A stretch of DNA of 64,000 nt. Source: an uncultured Bacteroidales bacterium (GTDB lineage Bacteria; Bacteroidota; Bacteroidia; Bacteroidales; UBA932). The position numbers and the translations under genes were made by a program. Where the stretch lies: positions 62,001 through 126,000 of the forward strand of contig CAKUSP010000001.1 of assembly GCA_934680015.1 (NCBI GenBank), given 5' to 3'. The notes under the pieces are model-generated. The model saw nothing but the letters and a program-made list of their open reading frames with translations. It was not told where the DNA came from and did no database searches. Below are positions 35,654 to 45,972 of the stretch, one piece after another (within the stretch, counting starts at the first letter, position 1; the number at the start of each line of letters is the position of its first letter).

Positions 35654-37270
35654 ATGTTTAAGAACTTAATTAGAACTCTTGCAATTACTTTGTTGGTGGT
35701 TTCGTGTAGAGGGAAGAATGTAACACCGGATGTTATCCCGCTTCCCAATACGGCAGATACTTATTCTTCTGAAACTAATATCTCACATATAGATAAGATT
35801 ATCTATCACGAGCCTATTTTAAGTTCGGATGCGCAATATCTAAAAGTAGCCCTTGCTGATAAAGGGTATAAATTGGCAATATCATCTGAAGGCAAGCAAA
35901 ATGCCTGGACTATAAACCTTAGTATAGATGAGACCTTGCCAGACGAAGGGTATGTGTTAAAGACTGGAAGGAATTCCGTGTCTATTACAGGGGGACGCGA
36001 TGGAGTATTTTATGGCATCCAGACTTTTTTGCAAGAACTTAACAATGGCGCGGTAAGGCGTGGCGTAATAGAAGATGCTCCACGTTATGGGTGGAGGGGC
36101 TTTATGCTCGATGAAGCAAGGCATTTCTTTGGAAAAGAGACTGTTAAGCAACTGCTGGATATAATGTCTTATTATAAGTTAAATAAGTTCCATTGGCATT
36201 TGACAGATGCGCAAGGGTGGAGAATAGAGATTAAAGCATATCCGAAACTTACTGAAATCGGAGGAATTGGTACGCATAGTGACCCGGATACTCCTGCTCA
36301 GTTCTATACGCAAGATGATATTAGAGAGATAGTTGCCTATGCAGCCTCAAGGCACATAGAAATTATACCGGAAATAGATATGCCAGGCCATGCATCAGCA
36401 GCCAATCGTGCTTATCCAGAATATAATGGTGGGGGAACGCCACAATTTGCAGATTTTACCTTCAACGTAGGAAAAGAAGGAACATATACGTATTTAACCA
36501 ATATACTTCGCGAGGTGGCAGACCTATTTCCTTCAAAATATATCCATATTGGAGGGGACGAGGTTTTCTATGGAAGTGATGCGTGGAATCGTGACCCTTA
36601 TGTTCAGAGTCTAATGCGTCGCCACGGGCTAAAGACCATAAAGGATGCAGAAGGCTATTTTATCAATCGTATGACCGATTCTTTGAAAATGCTAGGAAAA
36701 AAAGTTATAGCATGGGATGATGTACTTGATTTCAAATTAGATAAAGAAGAGAATATTATCTGCTGGTGGCGTCATGACAGGCCTCAATCTTTAAGAAAGT
36801 CTTTGAACGAGGGTTATAAAACTATTCTATGTCCACGCAAGCCTATGTACTACGATTTTATACAACACGAATCACATAAATGTGGTCGTATATGGGATGG
36901 ATTTTGTCCTCTGGAAGATGTATATGCTTTTCCAGATGCTTGGTATGAGCAGTGGGGATTGACAGATTCTGATATGTCGCCGGTGATGGGCATTCAGTCT
37001 AATCTATGGACAGAACTTGTACATAATCGCGACAGGTTTGACTTTATGATTTTCCCTCGTCTATGTGCCCTTGCCGAAGCGGCTTGGACTCTTCCTCAAA
37101 ATAAAGATTTTGACGATTTTTCTTCAAGACTTGAATCTGCATACGAGATGTTCGATGCTATGGGCATTTACTATTTTGATGCTCGTAATCCAGAGCATCA
37201 TACTGAACCTGTTGGTCCCGTGATTAAGAAAAAGGGAGAGTCTAAACCTAAGATGGATTATAGAGACTAA
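35654..37270 (+). CDS. GH20 beta-N-acetylhexosaminidase, lipoprotein
   Basis: 538 aa, lipobox VVSC near residue 18. The GH20b-like N-terminal domain spans about 25-140. The catalytic barrel has RGFMLDEARHFF, NKFHWHLTDAQGWRIE, IPEIDMPGHASA and HIGGDEVFYG with the Asp302-Glu303 pair that acts in substrate-assisted catalysis. It removes terminal beta-linked GlcNAc or GalNAc from oligosaccharides, probably in the periplasm or on the surface. It follows the GC-rich hairpin and starts the enzyme part of the operon; the next gene begins 6 bp on. Its product would pass to the MFS transporter and then NagA/NagB. Confidence 0.93.
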   Translation: MFKNLIRTLAITLLVVSCRGKNVTPDVIPLPNTADTYSSETNISHIDKIIYHEPILSSDAQYLKVALADKGYKLAISSEGKQNAWTINLSIDETLPDEGYVLKTGRNSVSITGGRDGVFYGIQTFLQELNNGAVRRGVIEDAPRYGWRGFMLDEARHFFGKETVKQLLDIMSYYKLNKFHWHLTDAQGWRIEIKAYPKLTEIGGIGTHSDPDTPAQFYTQDDIREIVAYAASRHIEIIPEIDMPGHASAANRAYPEYNGGGTPQFADFTFNVGKEGTYTYLTNILREVADLFPSKYIHIGGDEVFYGSDAWNRDPYVQSLMRRHGLKTIKDAEGYFINRMTDSLKMLGKKVIAWDDVLDFKLDKEENIICWWRHDRPQSLRKSLNEGYKTILCPRKPMYYDFIQHESHKCGRIWDGFCPLEDVYAFPDAWYEQWGLTDSDMSPVMGIQSNLWTELVHNRDRFDFMIFPRLCALAEAAWTLPQNKDFDDFSSRLESAYEMFDAMGIYYFDARNPEHHTEPVGPVIKKKGESKPKMDYRD

Positions 37271-37276
37271 TACTAC

Positions 37277-39487
37277 ATGTCACCTACATTTTTTAAGCAT
37301 GCGCTCGGGCTTTTAGTTGCATTCCTGCTGGCAAGTTGTCTAAACGTGTCAGCTTCACAGCGTGTTGTCTTAGAAAATGACTCAATGCGACTTATTCTTG
37401 ATACTAATGGATATGCTATTAGTCTTATCGACAAATACAGTGGGGAAGAGTGTCTTGATCTGGATGCTGGTATTGTGCCGTTTTGCACTCTTACGCAGTA
37501 TCGTCCCTATGACAATGAGAATTTTCTAATGTATCCGGCGAAGCCTAAAGTGTTTCCATCTAATAAAATTAGTTTCGATGGAAATAGGCTTTTGGTGGAA
37601 TTCGAAAATACTTTCGATATTGCTTGCATAGATGTAAAGATAGCAGACAACTATCTGTCATTTAATCTTTCGGAGATAGATTATAGAATAGAATCTATTG
37701 GAGTGAAACGCAGAACTGAGATAGACGAATTGGCTTTTATTAGGCTTCCTGTGAAAAAGCGTGAGCATTTCGGTGAGTGGCTGAATACTACTTGGGATGA
37801 GAACAGCGGAGTATGCCTTATTGGCACTTCAGAAAAGACACGTATTGATTCCTATTCGGATAGAGCCGGTTTGGTCATGTGGGCAGGATCCGATGCCGAA
37901 GTGTCACTTACTGGAGTCGGAGCTGCGCTTGTGGTTGCTTCTGGAGCGAGGATACTCGATATTATCGATAAAGTAGAAGAGGATTTCGATTTGCCTCGTG
38001 GAGTTAAAAGCCGTAGAAGTGAACAGTATCTATATTCATACTACGAGCTTCGCGATGTTACTGTAGATAATATAGACGAACATATCCGTTATGCCTTGAA
38101 AGGCGGCTTTAGGACCATGGTCGTTTATTATCCGGATTTTGCCAATACCTGTGGTACTTTTCTTTGGAATGAGCGCTATCCCAATGGAATAGAGGATTTA
38201 AAAACAATTACTTCCAAGATAAAGAAGGCAGGTTTAATACCTGGTTTCCATATTCACTACTCGAAAGTATCTAAAGACGATCCTTATGTTTCTGATCCCA
38301 GAGTTAATTATGTGTTGGAATTGCTACTTAACGATGGAATCGGCACAGAACAGAAGGAGATTCCTTTTGACGGATTCGCTTGTGGACTTCAATCTGAAGA
38401 TGGGCGTCGAATAGTTCGAATAGACGATGAATTGATAGAGTATGGTTCGTTCACAAAAGAAAGACCGTATTTGTTAAAAGATTGTAAGAGAGGTATTTTG
38501 GGAACAAAACCTGCTGAACATAGTAAGGGCGCTGCAGTTCGTCTTTTAGATGTTGACACATGGCCTCGTTTTATTAGGGTAGATCAAAACACTACTATTC
38601 AAGATGAGATAGCAAGTAATATAGCTGACATATATATAAATGCAGGCTTTAGTTTCGTGTATTTTGATGGGGCAGAAGATGTGCCACAACCATATTGGTA
38701 TAACGTATCAAGAGCTCAATTAGGCGTATATAATAGACTCAATCCTGAACCGCTATTTTGTGAGGGTGCGCTTAAATCGCATTTTGGCTGGCATATACTT
38801 AGCCGTGGCAATGCATTTGATCTTTTCCGTCCAGAGGATATACGTACGGCGATGAAAAAATACACACTACCATGTGCCAGGCGTATAGCTGATGATTTCA
38901 CCTCGGTTAATTTCGGATGGGTTGATTATCTGGCGCCAAGTGAAAAGACTATCGGGATGCAGCCTGACATGTATGAGTATATTTATAGCAAGGCATTGGC
39001 ATGGGATAGCCCTGTATCTGTGATGGGAAAACTCGATGAGATAAGAAGTCATCCACTTTCCAAAGATAATTTTGAAGTGATGCGTAGATGGGAAGAGGCT
39101 AAGCTACATGGAGTGTTTTCGCAAGAACAGAAGCAGATGCTTAAGAACACGGAGAAAGAGTTTATTCTTCTTTACGATAAGAAGGGGAAAGCTCAATTGT
39201 ATGAATATAAGATACTTCCAATAGCAGATAACGCAGGAATTAGAGCTTTTACTTTCGAAAGAAATGGTAAGAATTGTATAGTGTATTGGGCCAATGGACT
39301 TAATGATATAAGCGAAGTATCGTTGCCTTGCAAGGTGAAAGTTATAGATATTAATGGAAAGCCTGTACGATATAAAAAAGGAGACGGAATAACAATCATT
39401 CCTGTGGGAGAGCGTCGAATCATTGAGCCGGAAGAGGCTATAAATGAGATTTTTGTAAATGTTGTTAATAATATAAATAATAGATAA
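37277..39487 (+). CDS. Exported protein of unknown function, possible TIM-barrel glycoside hydrolase
   Basis: 736 aa with a signal peptide ending FLLASC, a lipobox-like end. I do not recognise a named family. Residues 28-240 look like an N-terminal beta-sandwich. Residues 245-560 resemble a TIM barrel: FRTMVVYYPDFANTCG, GLIPGFHIHYS, then FSFVYFDGAEDV with D464, and FGWHILSRGN. A short C-terminal beta domain (VYWANGLNDIS) closes it. This is the layout of clan GH-D-like and GH101-like hydrolases, with D464 a possible nucleophile. It is joined to its neighbour by a 1-bp TAATG overlap, so the two are probably made together. The function is open. Confidence 0.55.
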   Translation: MSPTFFKHALGLLVAFLLASCLNVSASQRVVLENDSMRLILDTNGYAISLIDKYSGEECLDLDAGIVPFCTLTQYRPYDNENFLMYPAKPKVFPSNKISFDGNRLLVEFENTFDIACIDVKIADNYLSFNLSEIDYRIESIGVKRRTEIDELAFIRLPVKKREHFGEWLNTTWDENSGVCLIGTSEKTRIDSYSDRAGLVMWAGSDAEVSLTGVGAALVVASGARILDIIDKVEEDFDLPRGVKSRRSEQYLYSYYELRDVTVDNIDEHIRYALKGGFRTMVVYYPDFANTCGTFLWNERYPNGIEDLKTITSKIKKAGLIPGFHIHYSKVSKDDPYVSDPRVNYVLELLLNDGIGTEQKEIPFDGFACGLQSEDGRRIVRIDDELIEYGSFTKERPYLLKDCKRGILGTKPAEHSKGAAVRLLDVDTWPRFIRVDQNTTIQDEIASNIADIYINAGFSFVYFDGAEDVPQPYWYNVSRAQLGVYNRLNPEPLFCEGALKSHFGWHILSRGNAFDLFRPEDIRTAMKKYTLPCARRIADDFTSVNFGWVDYLAPSEKTIGMQPDMYEYIYSKALAWDSPVSVMGKLDEIRSHPLSKDNFEVMRRWEEAKLHGVFSQEQKQMLKNTEKEFILLYDKKGKAQLYEYKILPIADNAGIRAFTFERNGKNCIVYWANGLNDISEVSLPCKVKVIDINGKPVRYKKGDGITIIPVGERRIIEPEEAINEIFVNVVNNINNR

Positions 39488-41502
39488 TGAAAAGAATTAC
39501 ATCTGTGTTATGTGCATTGTTGTTTGGAGTTGGTATTATAAATGCGCAGCCACTTCCAAACGATATTGTGTTGAAAAACGATCATGTGGAACTTCGTTTT
39601 GGCGGGTCCGAGAAGAATTTTTTCTTCCGCTACTTTTACTTTGATGGAGTAAATATTCTTCCAAGCACTGGAAGTATAACTCATCCATGGGAAGTGACTC
39701 TTTTAGGCCCTAATGGGGAGAATCCTGTGCTCCAGCCTAAGTTTACTTACTATAAAGGTGGTAAATTCGAAGAAAATGAAGGCGTTCAGAAAGCTACATT
39801 TACGTGGAATCTTGTAATAGAAGCACAAGAGTGGCCGCTAAATATACATGTCACGCTCGCTCCAGACGATGAGATGCCGCATTGGACCATGGATGCATCT
39901 ATGCCTCAAGGATGGATTCTTACACAAGCTGATTATCCACGCATCATGGTGAAAAGACTTGAAGGTCAGACAAAAGGAATTCTGCCTTATGGATATGGTG
40001 TAGAGTACGATATGCCTACAAATAGTCATCTTCAGATGCGCTACCCTTCTGTAACGGGAATGATGGAGATGGTGATGATGCATAATGGCAGTTCCACGGT
40101 GTATTTTGCAGCAGAGGACAAACAGGGCTGTAATAAACTGCTCACCATGAAAGGAGAAGGTAATAATGTTGTCTTTTATCAGTCAGTTACCACATCCTAT
40201 GCATGGAGTGAAGGTGGACATTTTGAGCTACCTTGGTCTGTAGTTATGGGCTATAATCCACAGAATTGGCAGAAAACAGCCGTGAAATGGTATCGTCCGT
40301 TCTCTTTTACTACTAAATGGGGCGAAAAGACACTTGCTCAGAGGCAAATTGCACCATGGATAAAAAACGCTGATATGTGGCTTCGTCCTATAGATGTTAC
40401 TCCGGAGATGAAAGATGCTCTTTATAAGGCCCTTTCATATTATGGAAAAGGCGTGGGGCTTCACTGGTACTTCTGGCAGCATCTACCTTACGATACTAAT
40501 TATCCCGATTATTTCCCAGCTAAAGAAGGCTTTAAGGAAGCTATAGAAAAAAGCCAAAAGATGGGTGCATTCGTTACGCCATATATCAATGGACGTTTAT
40601 GGGATACTGCTAACCATACTTATGAAGAATTGGATGGAAAGGCAGCATCAGCGCGTAAGACTGATGGAAGTCTTTATACAGAGGTATATAGTTCTAAAGT
40701 GATAAATACTGTAACCTGTCCGTCATCTCCTATATGGCATAAAATCATACACGATCTTAACGGACGAATACTTAACGAACTAGGTACAGATGGTGTTTAC
40801 ATTGATCAGATAGGCTGTGCTGCCAGTGTTCCGTGTTATGATCCGGGTCATGATCATGCTCCAGGCGGAGGCGATTGGTGGCCAGAATCTTATAGAGAGA
40901 TGCTTACTCACATTAGAGAAGACCTTTACGGAACTAAGAACCTTGCTATTACTACAGAAGAGAATGTAGAGTGTTATATGGATCTTTTCGATATGATGCT
41001 TGTCGTAAATTCTCCTCACACGCCTTACACTAAGATGATTCCTCTTTTCCCACTGATCTATTCAGATAGATGCGTTTATAGTGGATTTACTTATGTTCCA
41101 TGGAAACTTAACGATGGTTCATTTAATTATATAACGATGAAGAGTCTTCTCTGGGGTTCTCAACTCGGATGGGTTAGTCCGGAACTACTTATGAGAGAGG
41201 AAAATAAGAACGAACAAGTATTTCTGAAAAACTTGGCTGCATTCCGAAAGGGTCAGCACGACATTTTCCTGGGAGGCAATTTCGTAGATGAGTTCATCCC
41301 GAGTGGTGATAACCCAGTTGTGGATATTCCTAACTATCAGAAAACTAATGTAGTTATGGGCGCACAGTGGACTAGCATAAAAGGGAAAACAGTTTATATT
41401 CTATCTAACATGTCTACAGAAGACCGCGTTGTCAGTCTTCCGGATGGCAGACAAGTAGAAGTGAAGGCCTTGAGTGCATTAAGAGTTAACGGAAAAAGGT
41501 AA
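39487..41502 (+). CDS. DUF6259-like exported protein, putative glycoside hydrolase
   Basis: 671 aa with a Sec signal peptide (cleaved after about INA, residue 20). Residues 22-280 form a beta-rich domain. A probable TIM barrel follows with GVGLHWYFWQHLPYDTNYPDYF, FVTPYINGRLWD, ELGTDGVYIDQIG with D440, and ITTEENVEC near 480. The C-terminal part (VYILSNMSTEDRVVSLPDG) is a small beta domain. The pattern matches, from memory, DUF6259 proteins of Bacteroides PULs, thought to be retaining glycosidases but largely unassigned. It overlaps the previous gene by 1 bp and abuts the next. Confidence 0.65.
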   Translation: MKRITSVLCALLFGVGIINAQPLPNDIVLKNDHVELRFGGSEKNFFFRYFYFDGVNILPSTGSITHPWEVTLLGPNGENPVLQPKFTYYKGGKFEENEGVQKATFTWNLVIEAQEWPLNIHVTLAPDDEMPHWTMDASMPQGWILTQADYPRIMVKRLEGQTKGILPYGYGVEYDMPTNSHLQMRYPSVTGMMEMVMMHNGSSTVYFAAEDKQGCNKLLTMKGEGNNVVFYQSVTTSYAWSEGGHFELPWSVVMGYNPQNWQKTAVKWYRPFSFTTKWGEKTLAQRQIAPWIKNADMWLRPIDVTPEMKDALYKALSYYGKGVGLHWYFWQHLPYDTNYPDYFPAKEGFKEAIEKSQKMGAFVTPYINGRLWDTANHTYEELDGKAASARKTDGSLYTEVYSSKVINTVTCPSSPIWHKIIHDLNGRILNELGTDGVYIDQIGCAASVPCYDPGHDHAPGGGDWWPESYREMLTHIREDLYGTKNLAITTEENVECYMDLFDMMLVVNSPHTPYTKMIPLFPLIYSDRCVYSGFTYVPWKLNDGSFNYITMKSLLWGSQLGWVSPELLMREENKNEQVFLKNLAAFRKGQHDIFLGGNFVDEFIPSGDNPVVDIPNYQKTNVVMGAQWTSIKGKTVYILSNMSTEDRVVSLPDGRQVEVKALSALRVNGKR

Positions 41503-42693
41503 ATGAAAGGATTGAAATTAGTCATATTATTTCTCGCAGGTGCACTTATCTGCGCTTGCGAGAGTAATAGGCCTGCCGATGTCCCAGATTGGCGGGACTT
41601 TATAGGAGAAAAACCCGGAGAAGACGATGTCCCAGAAGTATCCAAGGATAAAGTACCATCTGATATGGTGCTTATTTACGGGGGAAGTGCTCATCGTAAC
41701 CCCGTTAAATGGAGTGGCAACTACCTTAAGGAATATGTGATTTATAATGATAGGAGTGGGAAGAAGCATTGGCTTTTCGATGGTTTTTTATGCCTTGAGT
41801 TTATGTATGTCAATGTCCCTACTGGAAATAAGACCTTTATTACTGGTTATTCCTATAATGGAGTGAAGCTTCCTTCAGCCACTAAGTATGAGTGGCAATC
41901 CTTGATAGATTATTATTTCGAAATGGATGGAGGTCTTAATGCTATAGAAAAAGCGGTGGAATTGGCATCGGAAGAAATGGGATCTGCCCCTAAGACTAAA
42001 CGAAAAGTGGTCATCGGTATCCCGGAACCTATAACTAACGAGTATTATTCGAATACTTCGAGTTCTACTATGTATTGGGGGAAATTAAATGGGAAGGAAT
42101 TGGACTTTTCTCTAACTTCAGATAGACTCTCTGCATGCAAATGGTACATAGATGAGATCGCTACGCGCTTTAAAGCACAAAAGTATAAGTACATCGATTT
42201 GGTAGGGTTTTACTGGGTAGCGGAAAAGGCGACTAACACTAGGGATCTTATGAATAAAGTGGGAGAGTATCTTAATGCTAATGATTTCACTTTTAATTGG
42301 ATACCATACTTTAATGCGGATGGATTTTCAGAATGGAAGAAATACGGATTTAATGTAGCATATCTTCAGCCTAATTATTTTTTCAGTGATACAGTTCCGG
42401 AGGGTCGCTTAGATGAAGCCTGCGATTATGCGAAGCGTTATAATATGGGCATGGAAATAGAATTCGATGGTAATGCCTTAGAAGCTAATGGAAAAGGTTA
42501 TAAACTAGAGAATTATATGAAGGCTTTCAAGAAAAATGGAATTTGGGAGTCTTGCCCTATTGCGTATTATCAGGGAAGCTGGGCGCTTAAATGGTTAAGA
42601 GGTTCGGTCAATTCCGAGTATAATCAGAGGCTATATCACGATTTCTGTGAATTTGTAATAACAAGACCATATAGAACTAAAGATGATGAATAA
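41503..42693 (+). CDS. DUF4855 lipoprotein
   Basis: 396 aa, lipobox ICAC near residue 18. DUF4855 blocks are clear: SDMVLIYGGSAHRNPVKWSG, HWLFDGFLCLEF, KVVIGIPEPI, LSACKWYIDEIATRFKA, LVGFYWVAEKATNTRD, YFNADGF and GMEIEFDGNAL. The family has no firm activity but is frequent in glycan-degradation loci and has the look of a TIM-barrel hydrolase. It starts 1 bp after the DUF6259-like stop and overlaps the transporter gene by 11 bp, which ties these genes tightly together. Confidence 0.82.
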   Translation: MKGLKLVILFLAGALICACESNRPADVPDWRDFIGEKPGEDDVPEVSKDKVPSDMVLIYGGSAHRNPVKWSGNYLKEYVIYNDRSGKKHWLFDGFLCLEFMYVNVPTGNKTFITGYSYNGVKLPSATKYEWQSLIDYYFEMDGGLNAIEKAVELASEEMGSAPKTKRKVVIGIPEPITNEYYSNTSSSTMYWGKLNGKELDFSLTSDRLSACKWYIDEIATRFKAQKYKYIDLVGFYWVAEKATNTRDLMNKVGEYLNANDFTFNWIPYFNADGFSEWKKYGFNVAYLQPNYFFSDTVPEGRLDEACDYAKRYNMGMEIEFDGNALEANGKGYKLENYMKAFKKNGIWESCPIAYYQGSWALKWLRGSVNSEYNQRLYHDFCEFVITRPYRTKDDE

Positions 42694-43993
42694 AACTAAA
42701 ACCAATATAGGCGCAATGGTCATACTCGCCGTGATGTTTTTTATCTTTGGCTTTGTCTCATGGGTGAATTCCATACTAATTCCTTATTTTAGAATTTCCT
42801 GTGAATTAACTCATTTCGAGTCTTATTTTGTGACTTTCGCTTTTTACATAGCCTATTTTATAATGGCTATACCATCGAGCATACTCCTAAAAAAGACAGG
42901 ATTCAAAAACGGCATTATGGTGGGCTTTATGATTATGGCTCTCGGTATGTTCGTATTCGTTCCTGCCGCATTGGTAAGGGAGTTTGCGCTTTTCTTGACA
43001 GGACTTTTCCTTATTGGTACAGGTCTAGCCATACTTCAGACAGCTGCCAATCCTTACGTTACCATTATCGGGCCAATCGAGAGTGCGGCACGTCGCATCA
43101 GCGTAATGGGTATATGCAATAAGGTAGCAGGTATCATATCGCCTCTTGTCTTCGCTGCGGTCATCCTTAACCCTTCGGATAGCCAGATGTTTGATCTTAT
43201 CGAATCAGGAACTCTTGACCAGATAAGTAAAAACGCTATTCTGGATGATTTGATACGCAGAGTAATAGTTCCTTACGCCATTTTGGGCACGGCGCTTTTG
43301 ATTTTCGGCGTATTTGTTAAATTCTCTTCGCTTCCAGAAATTGATACGGAAGAAAGTAATGGTGAGGCTAAAGGCGATTCTTATGAAAATCGCAAGAGTG
43401 TCTTTTCCTATCCTTACTTGGTGTTAGGTGCTATCGCTATATTCTTTCATGTAGGTAGTCAGGTAGTTGCGATAGATACTGTAATTAATTATGCAGGCTC
43501 CATGGGCGTGAATATGTTGGAAGCCAAGGTGTTCCCTTCGTATACATTGGCCTGTACGATGATAGGCTATATCATAGGTATTTTCTTGATCCCGAAGGTG
43601 ATTTCGCAACGCACCGCTCTTGTAGGTTGTTCTGTGCTAGGATTGATACTATCGTTGTGTGCTGTTTTGGTGGATGTTCCGGTAGTTTTTATGGGCCATC
43701 ATGTGAATCTGTCGCTTTTGTTCTTGTGTGCTTTGGGCTTTCCGAATGCTCTTATTTATGCTTCGATCTGGCCACTATCCATACATAATTTGGGCAAATT
43801 TACCAAGACTGGATCTTCTCTTCTTATAATGGGTCTTTGTGGCAATGCTATAATGCCTCAGATATACGGGCTTATCGCACAGCATAGTACATTTAGAAAT
43901 GGATATTGGGTGCTTATCCCATGCTTTTTGTATTTGATATTCTTCGCCGTTAAAGGATATAAGATTAATTATTGGCATAAAAAGAGAGCTTAA
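42683..43993 (+). CDS. MFS sugar transporter (FucP/NagP-like)
   Basis: 436-aa inner-membrane protein with about 12 hydrophobic helices. It shows the fucose/glucose/galactose-MFS pattern FGFVSWVNSILIPYFRISCEL and LIGTGLAILQTAANPYVTIIGP, plus FPNALIYASIWPLSIHNLG in the second half. The start is either of two adjacent ATGs at 42683 and 42686 and overlaps the DUF4855 gene. Immediately upstream of nagA and nagB, its best-guess cargo is GlcNAc or GalNAc released by the GH20 enzyme. A uronate cargo cannot be excluded. Confidence 0.85.
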   Translation: MMNKTKTNIGAMVILAVMFFIFGFVSWVNSILIPYFRISCELTHFESYFVTFAFYIAYFIMAIPSSILLKKTGFKNGIMVGFMIMALGMFVFVPAALVREFALFLTGLFLIGTGLAILQTAANPYVTIIGPIESAARRISVMGICNKVAGIISPLVFAAVILNPSDSQMFDLIESGTLDQISKNAILDDLIRRVIVPYAILGTALLIFGVFVKFSSLPEIDTEESNGEAKGDSYENRKSVFSYPYLVLGAIAIFFHVGSQVVAIDTVINYAGSMGVNMLEAKVFPSYTLACTMIGYIIGIFLIPKVISQRTALVGCSVLGLILSLCAVLVDVPVVFMGHHVNLSLLFLCALGFPNALIYASIWPLSIHNLGKFTKTGSSLLIMGLCGNAIMPQIYGLIAQHSTFRNGYWVLIPCFLYLIFFAVKGYKINYWHKKRA

Positions 43994-43998
43994 GAGAG

Positions 43999-45195
43999 AT
44001 GGATAGACTAATAATAAAAGGAGGAAAAGTCGTTCTACCTGATGCTATTTGCAGTGGTTTGGATATAATCTGCGACAAGAAAAGTGGAAAGATAGTTGAT
44101 ATCGTTTTTAATTCAGATATCCAACCGGAAAGCACGGATGAAGTTATAGATGTGCATGGTAATTATGTCAGTCCAGGCTTTGTGGATATTCACGTGCATG
44201 GTGGTGGAGGCTATGATTTTATGGATGGTACTGTTCAGGCTTTTTTAGGAGCTGCTCGCATGCATGCCGTTCATGGTACCACATCTATGATTCCGACCAC
44301 ACTAACATGTACTGACGAGGAGCTTTTTAGAGTTTTCGATGTCTTTGAGATGGCTCGAGGGCTTAATAAAGATGGTGCTCAGATGTTAGGCTTGCATCTT
44401 GAAGGGCCTTTTTTCTCTGCAGCGCGTAGTGGAGCGCAGGACCCATCATATCTTAAGAATCCTGTACCAGAGAATTATATGAAGTTTCTAGATGCTACAG
44501 ATAAGATAATGAGATGGAGTGTGGCTCCAGAACTGGAAGGGGCTATGGAATTTGGTGATGAATTGTCAAAAAGAGGCATTCTTGCTTCCATAGCGCATTC
44601 GGATGCTATATGTGAAGTGGCTCAAGAAGCTTATCGCCATGGTTATACTCATGTCACGCATCTATATTGTGCTATGTCCACAATAGTGAGAAAGAATGCA
44701 TTCCGCTATGCCGGTGTTCAGGAAGCGGCTTATTTGGTGGATGATATGACAGTAGAGATCATTGCAGATGGGGTTCATCTTCCTAAATCGTTGCTCCAAT
44801 ATGCTTACAAATTTAAAGGACCAGATAAAACGGCATTATGCACTGATTCTATGCGTGCCGCCGGTATGCCTGATGGAGAATACATGTTAGGCAGCCTAGA
44901 GAAGGGGCAAATGGTAATAGTGGAGGATGGCGTTGCGAAACTTCCAGACAGAAGCGCATTTGCCGGAAGTGTGGCCACTACAGATAGGCTAGTTCGCACC
45001 ATGATAGAATTGGCCGATGTTCCATTAGAACATGCTGTTAAGATGATGACACTCACCCCATCACGTATTATGCATATAGATGATAGAAAAGGTTCTCTCA
45101 AGGTGGGAAAAGATGCAGATATAGTGGTGTTTGATGAAGGTATAAATGTAAAATACACCATCTGTGCTTCGAAAATAATTTATAAATCAGAATAA
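43999..45195 (+). CDS. nagA: N-acetylglucosamine-6-phosphate deacetylase
   Basis: 398-aa cytoplasmic amidohydrolase that removes acetate from GlcNAc-6-P. Metal-site motifs are HVHGGGGYDFMDG (His65, His67), LHLEGPFFS with the Glu ligand, IAHSDA and THLYCAMS, and the catalytic Asp lies in CTDSMRAAG. The start is 5 bp after the transporter stop; nagB follows by 9 bp. It could also process GlcNAc-6-P made by the MurQ branch. I see no amino-sugar kinase in this operon to make its substrate. Confidence 0.93.
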   Translation: MDRLIIKGGKVVLPDAICSGLDIICDKKSGKIVDIVFNSDIQPESTDEVIDVHGNYVSPGFVDIHVHGGGGYDFMDGTVQAFLGAARMHAVHGTTSMIPTTLTCTDEELFRVFDVFEMARGLNKDGAQMLGLHLEGPFFSAARSGAQDPSYLKNPVPENYMKFLDATDKIMRWSVAPELEGAMEFGDELSKRGILASIAHSDAICEVAQEAYRHGYTHVTHLYCAMSTIVRKNAFRYAGVQEAAYLVDDMTVEIIADGVHLPKSLLQYAYKFKGPDKTALCTDSMRAAGMPDGEYMLGSLEKGQMVIVEDGVAKLPDRSAFAGSVATTDRLVRTMIELADVPLEHAVKMMTLTPSRIMHIDDRKGSLKVGKDADIVVFDEGINVKYTICASKIIYKSE

Positions 45196-45204
45196 TACAT
45201 AGAT

Positions 45205-45963
45205 ATGAGATCTTTTATGAAAGACCAGTTGATGGTCAAGATATATGATACGACACAGCAAATGGGCGAGGCTGCAGCGTGTGAAGTGTCCGAGTGTATA
45301 AAAAGTATGCTCTCTGAAAAAGAAGAGATAAATATGATATTTGCTGCCGCGCCATCGCAAAGTGCTTTCCTGTCTTCTCTTATAGAGGATAAGAGCATAG
45401 AATGGCAGAGGGTAAATGCATTCCATATGGATGAATACATAGGAATAGATGGAAGTAAACCACAAAGTTTCGGTAATTTTCTTTATAGAAGCATTTTTTC
45501 AAAGGTACCTTTTAAAACGGTTAATTATCTTAATGGCGTGGCACCAGATATAGAGGCTGAATGCCATCGTTATGCCTCTTTACTTAAAGATTACCCTGTG
45601 GATATCGTTTGCTTAGGTATAGGAGAAAACGGACACATCGCTTTTAATGACCCGGCTTTTGCCGATTTTAATGATCCTAAGCTGGTTAAAGTAGTGGAAT
45701 TAGATAATATTTGTCGTACACAGCAAGTGCACGAGAAGTGTTTTCCTACGCTCGACGATGTGCCTAAGAAGGCTATGACACTGACGATTCCAGCTCTTCT
45801 CAGAGCAGAGAGGATGTTCTGCATTGTGCCTTTTACTAACAAGGCCAAGGCTGTAAAACGTATGCTCGAAGGCGAGATTTCCGAAGAATGTCCTGCAACT
45901 ATTCTGCGGAAAAAACAGAATTCTTGCTTATATTTGAATAATGAAAGTTCATCACTTTTATAA
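45205..45963 (+). CDS. nagB: Glucosamine-6-phosphate deaminase
   Basis: 252-aa NagB/RpiA-fold enzyme that converts glucosamine-6-P to fructose-6-P and ammonia. Motifs are RVNAFHMDEYIG (D76, E77), the active-site LGIGENGHIAFNDP, and MTLTIPALLRAERM near the C-terminus. It is slightly short compared with E. coli NagB (266 aa). The first Met at 45205 and a second at 45217 are both possible starts. It completes the NagA-NagB route to glycolysis and is followed after 9 bp by the first oxidoreductase. Confidence 0.88.
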   Translation: MRSFMKDQLMVKIYDTTQQMGEAAACEVSECIKSMLSEKEEINMIFAAAPSQSAFLSSLIEDKSIEWQRVNAFHMDEYIGIDGSKPQSFGNFLYRSIFSKVPFKTVNYLNGVAPDIEAECHRYASLLKDYPVDIVCLGIGENGHIAFNDPAFADFNDPKLVKVVELDNICRTQQVHEKCFPTLDDVPKKAMTLTIPALLRAERMFCIVPFTNKAKAVKRMLEGEISEECPATILRKKQNSCLYLNNESSSLL

Positions 45964-45972
45964 CACTACTAC

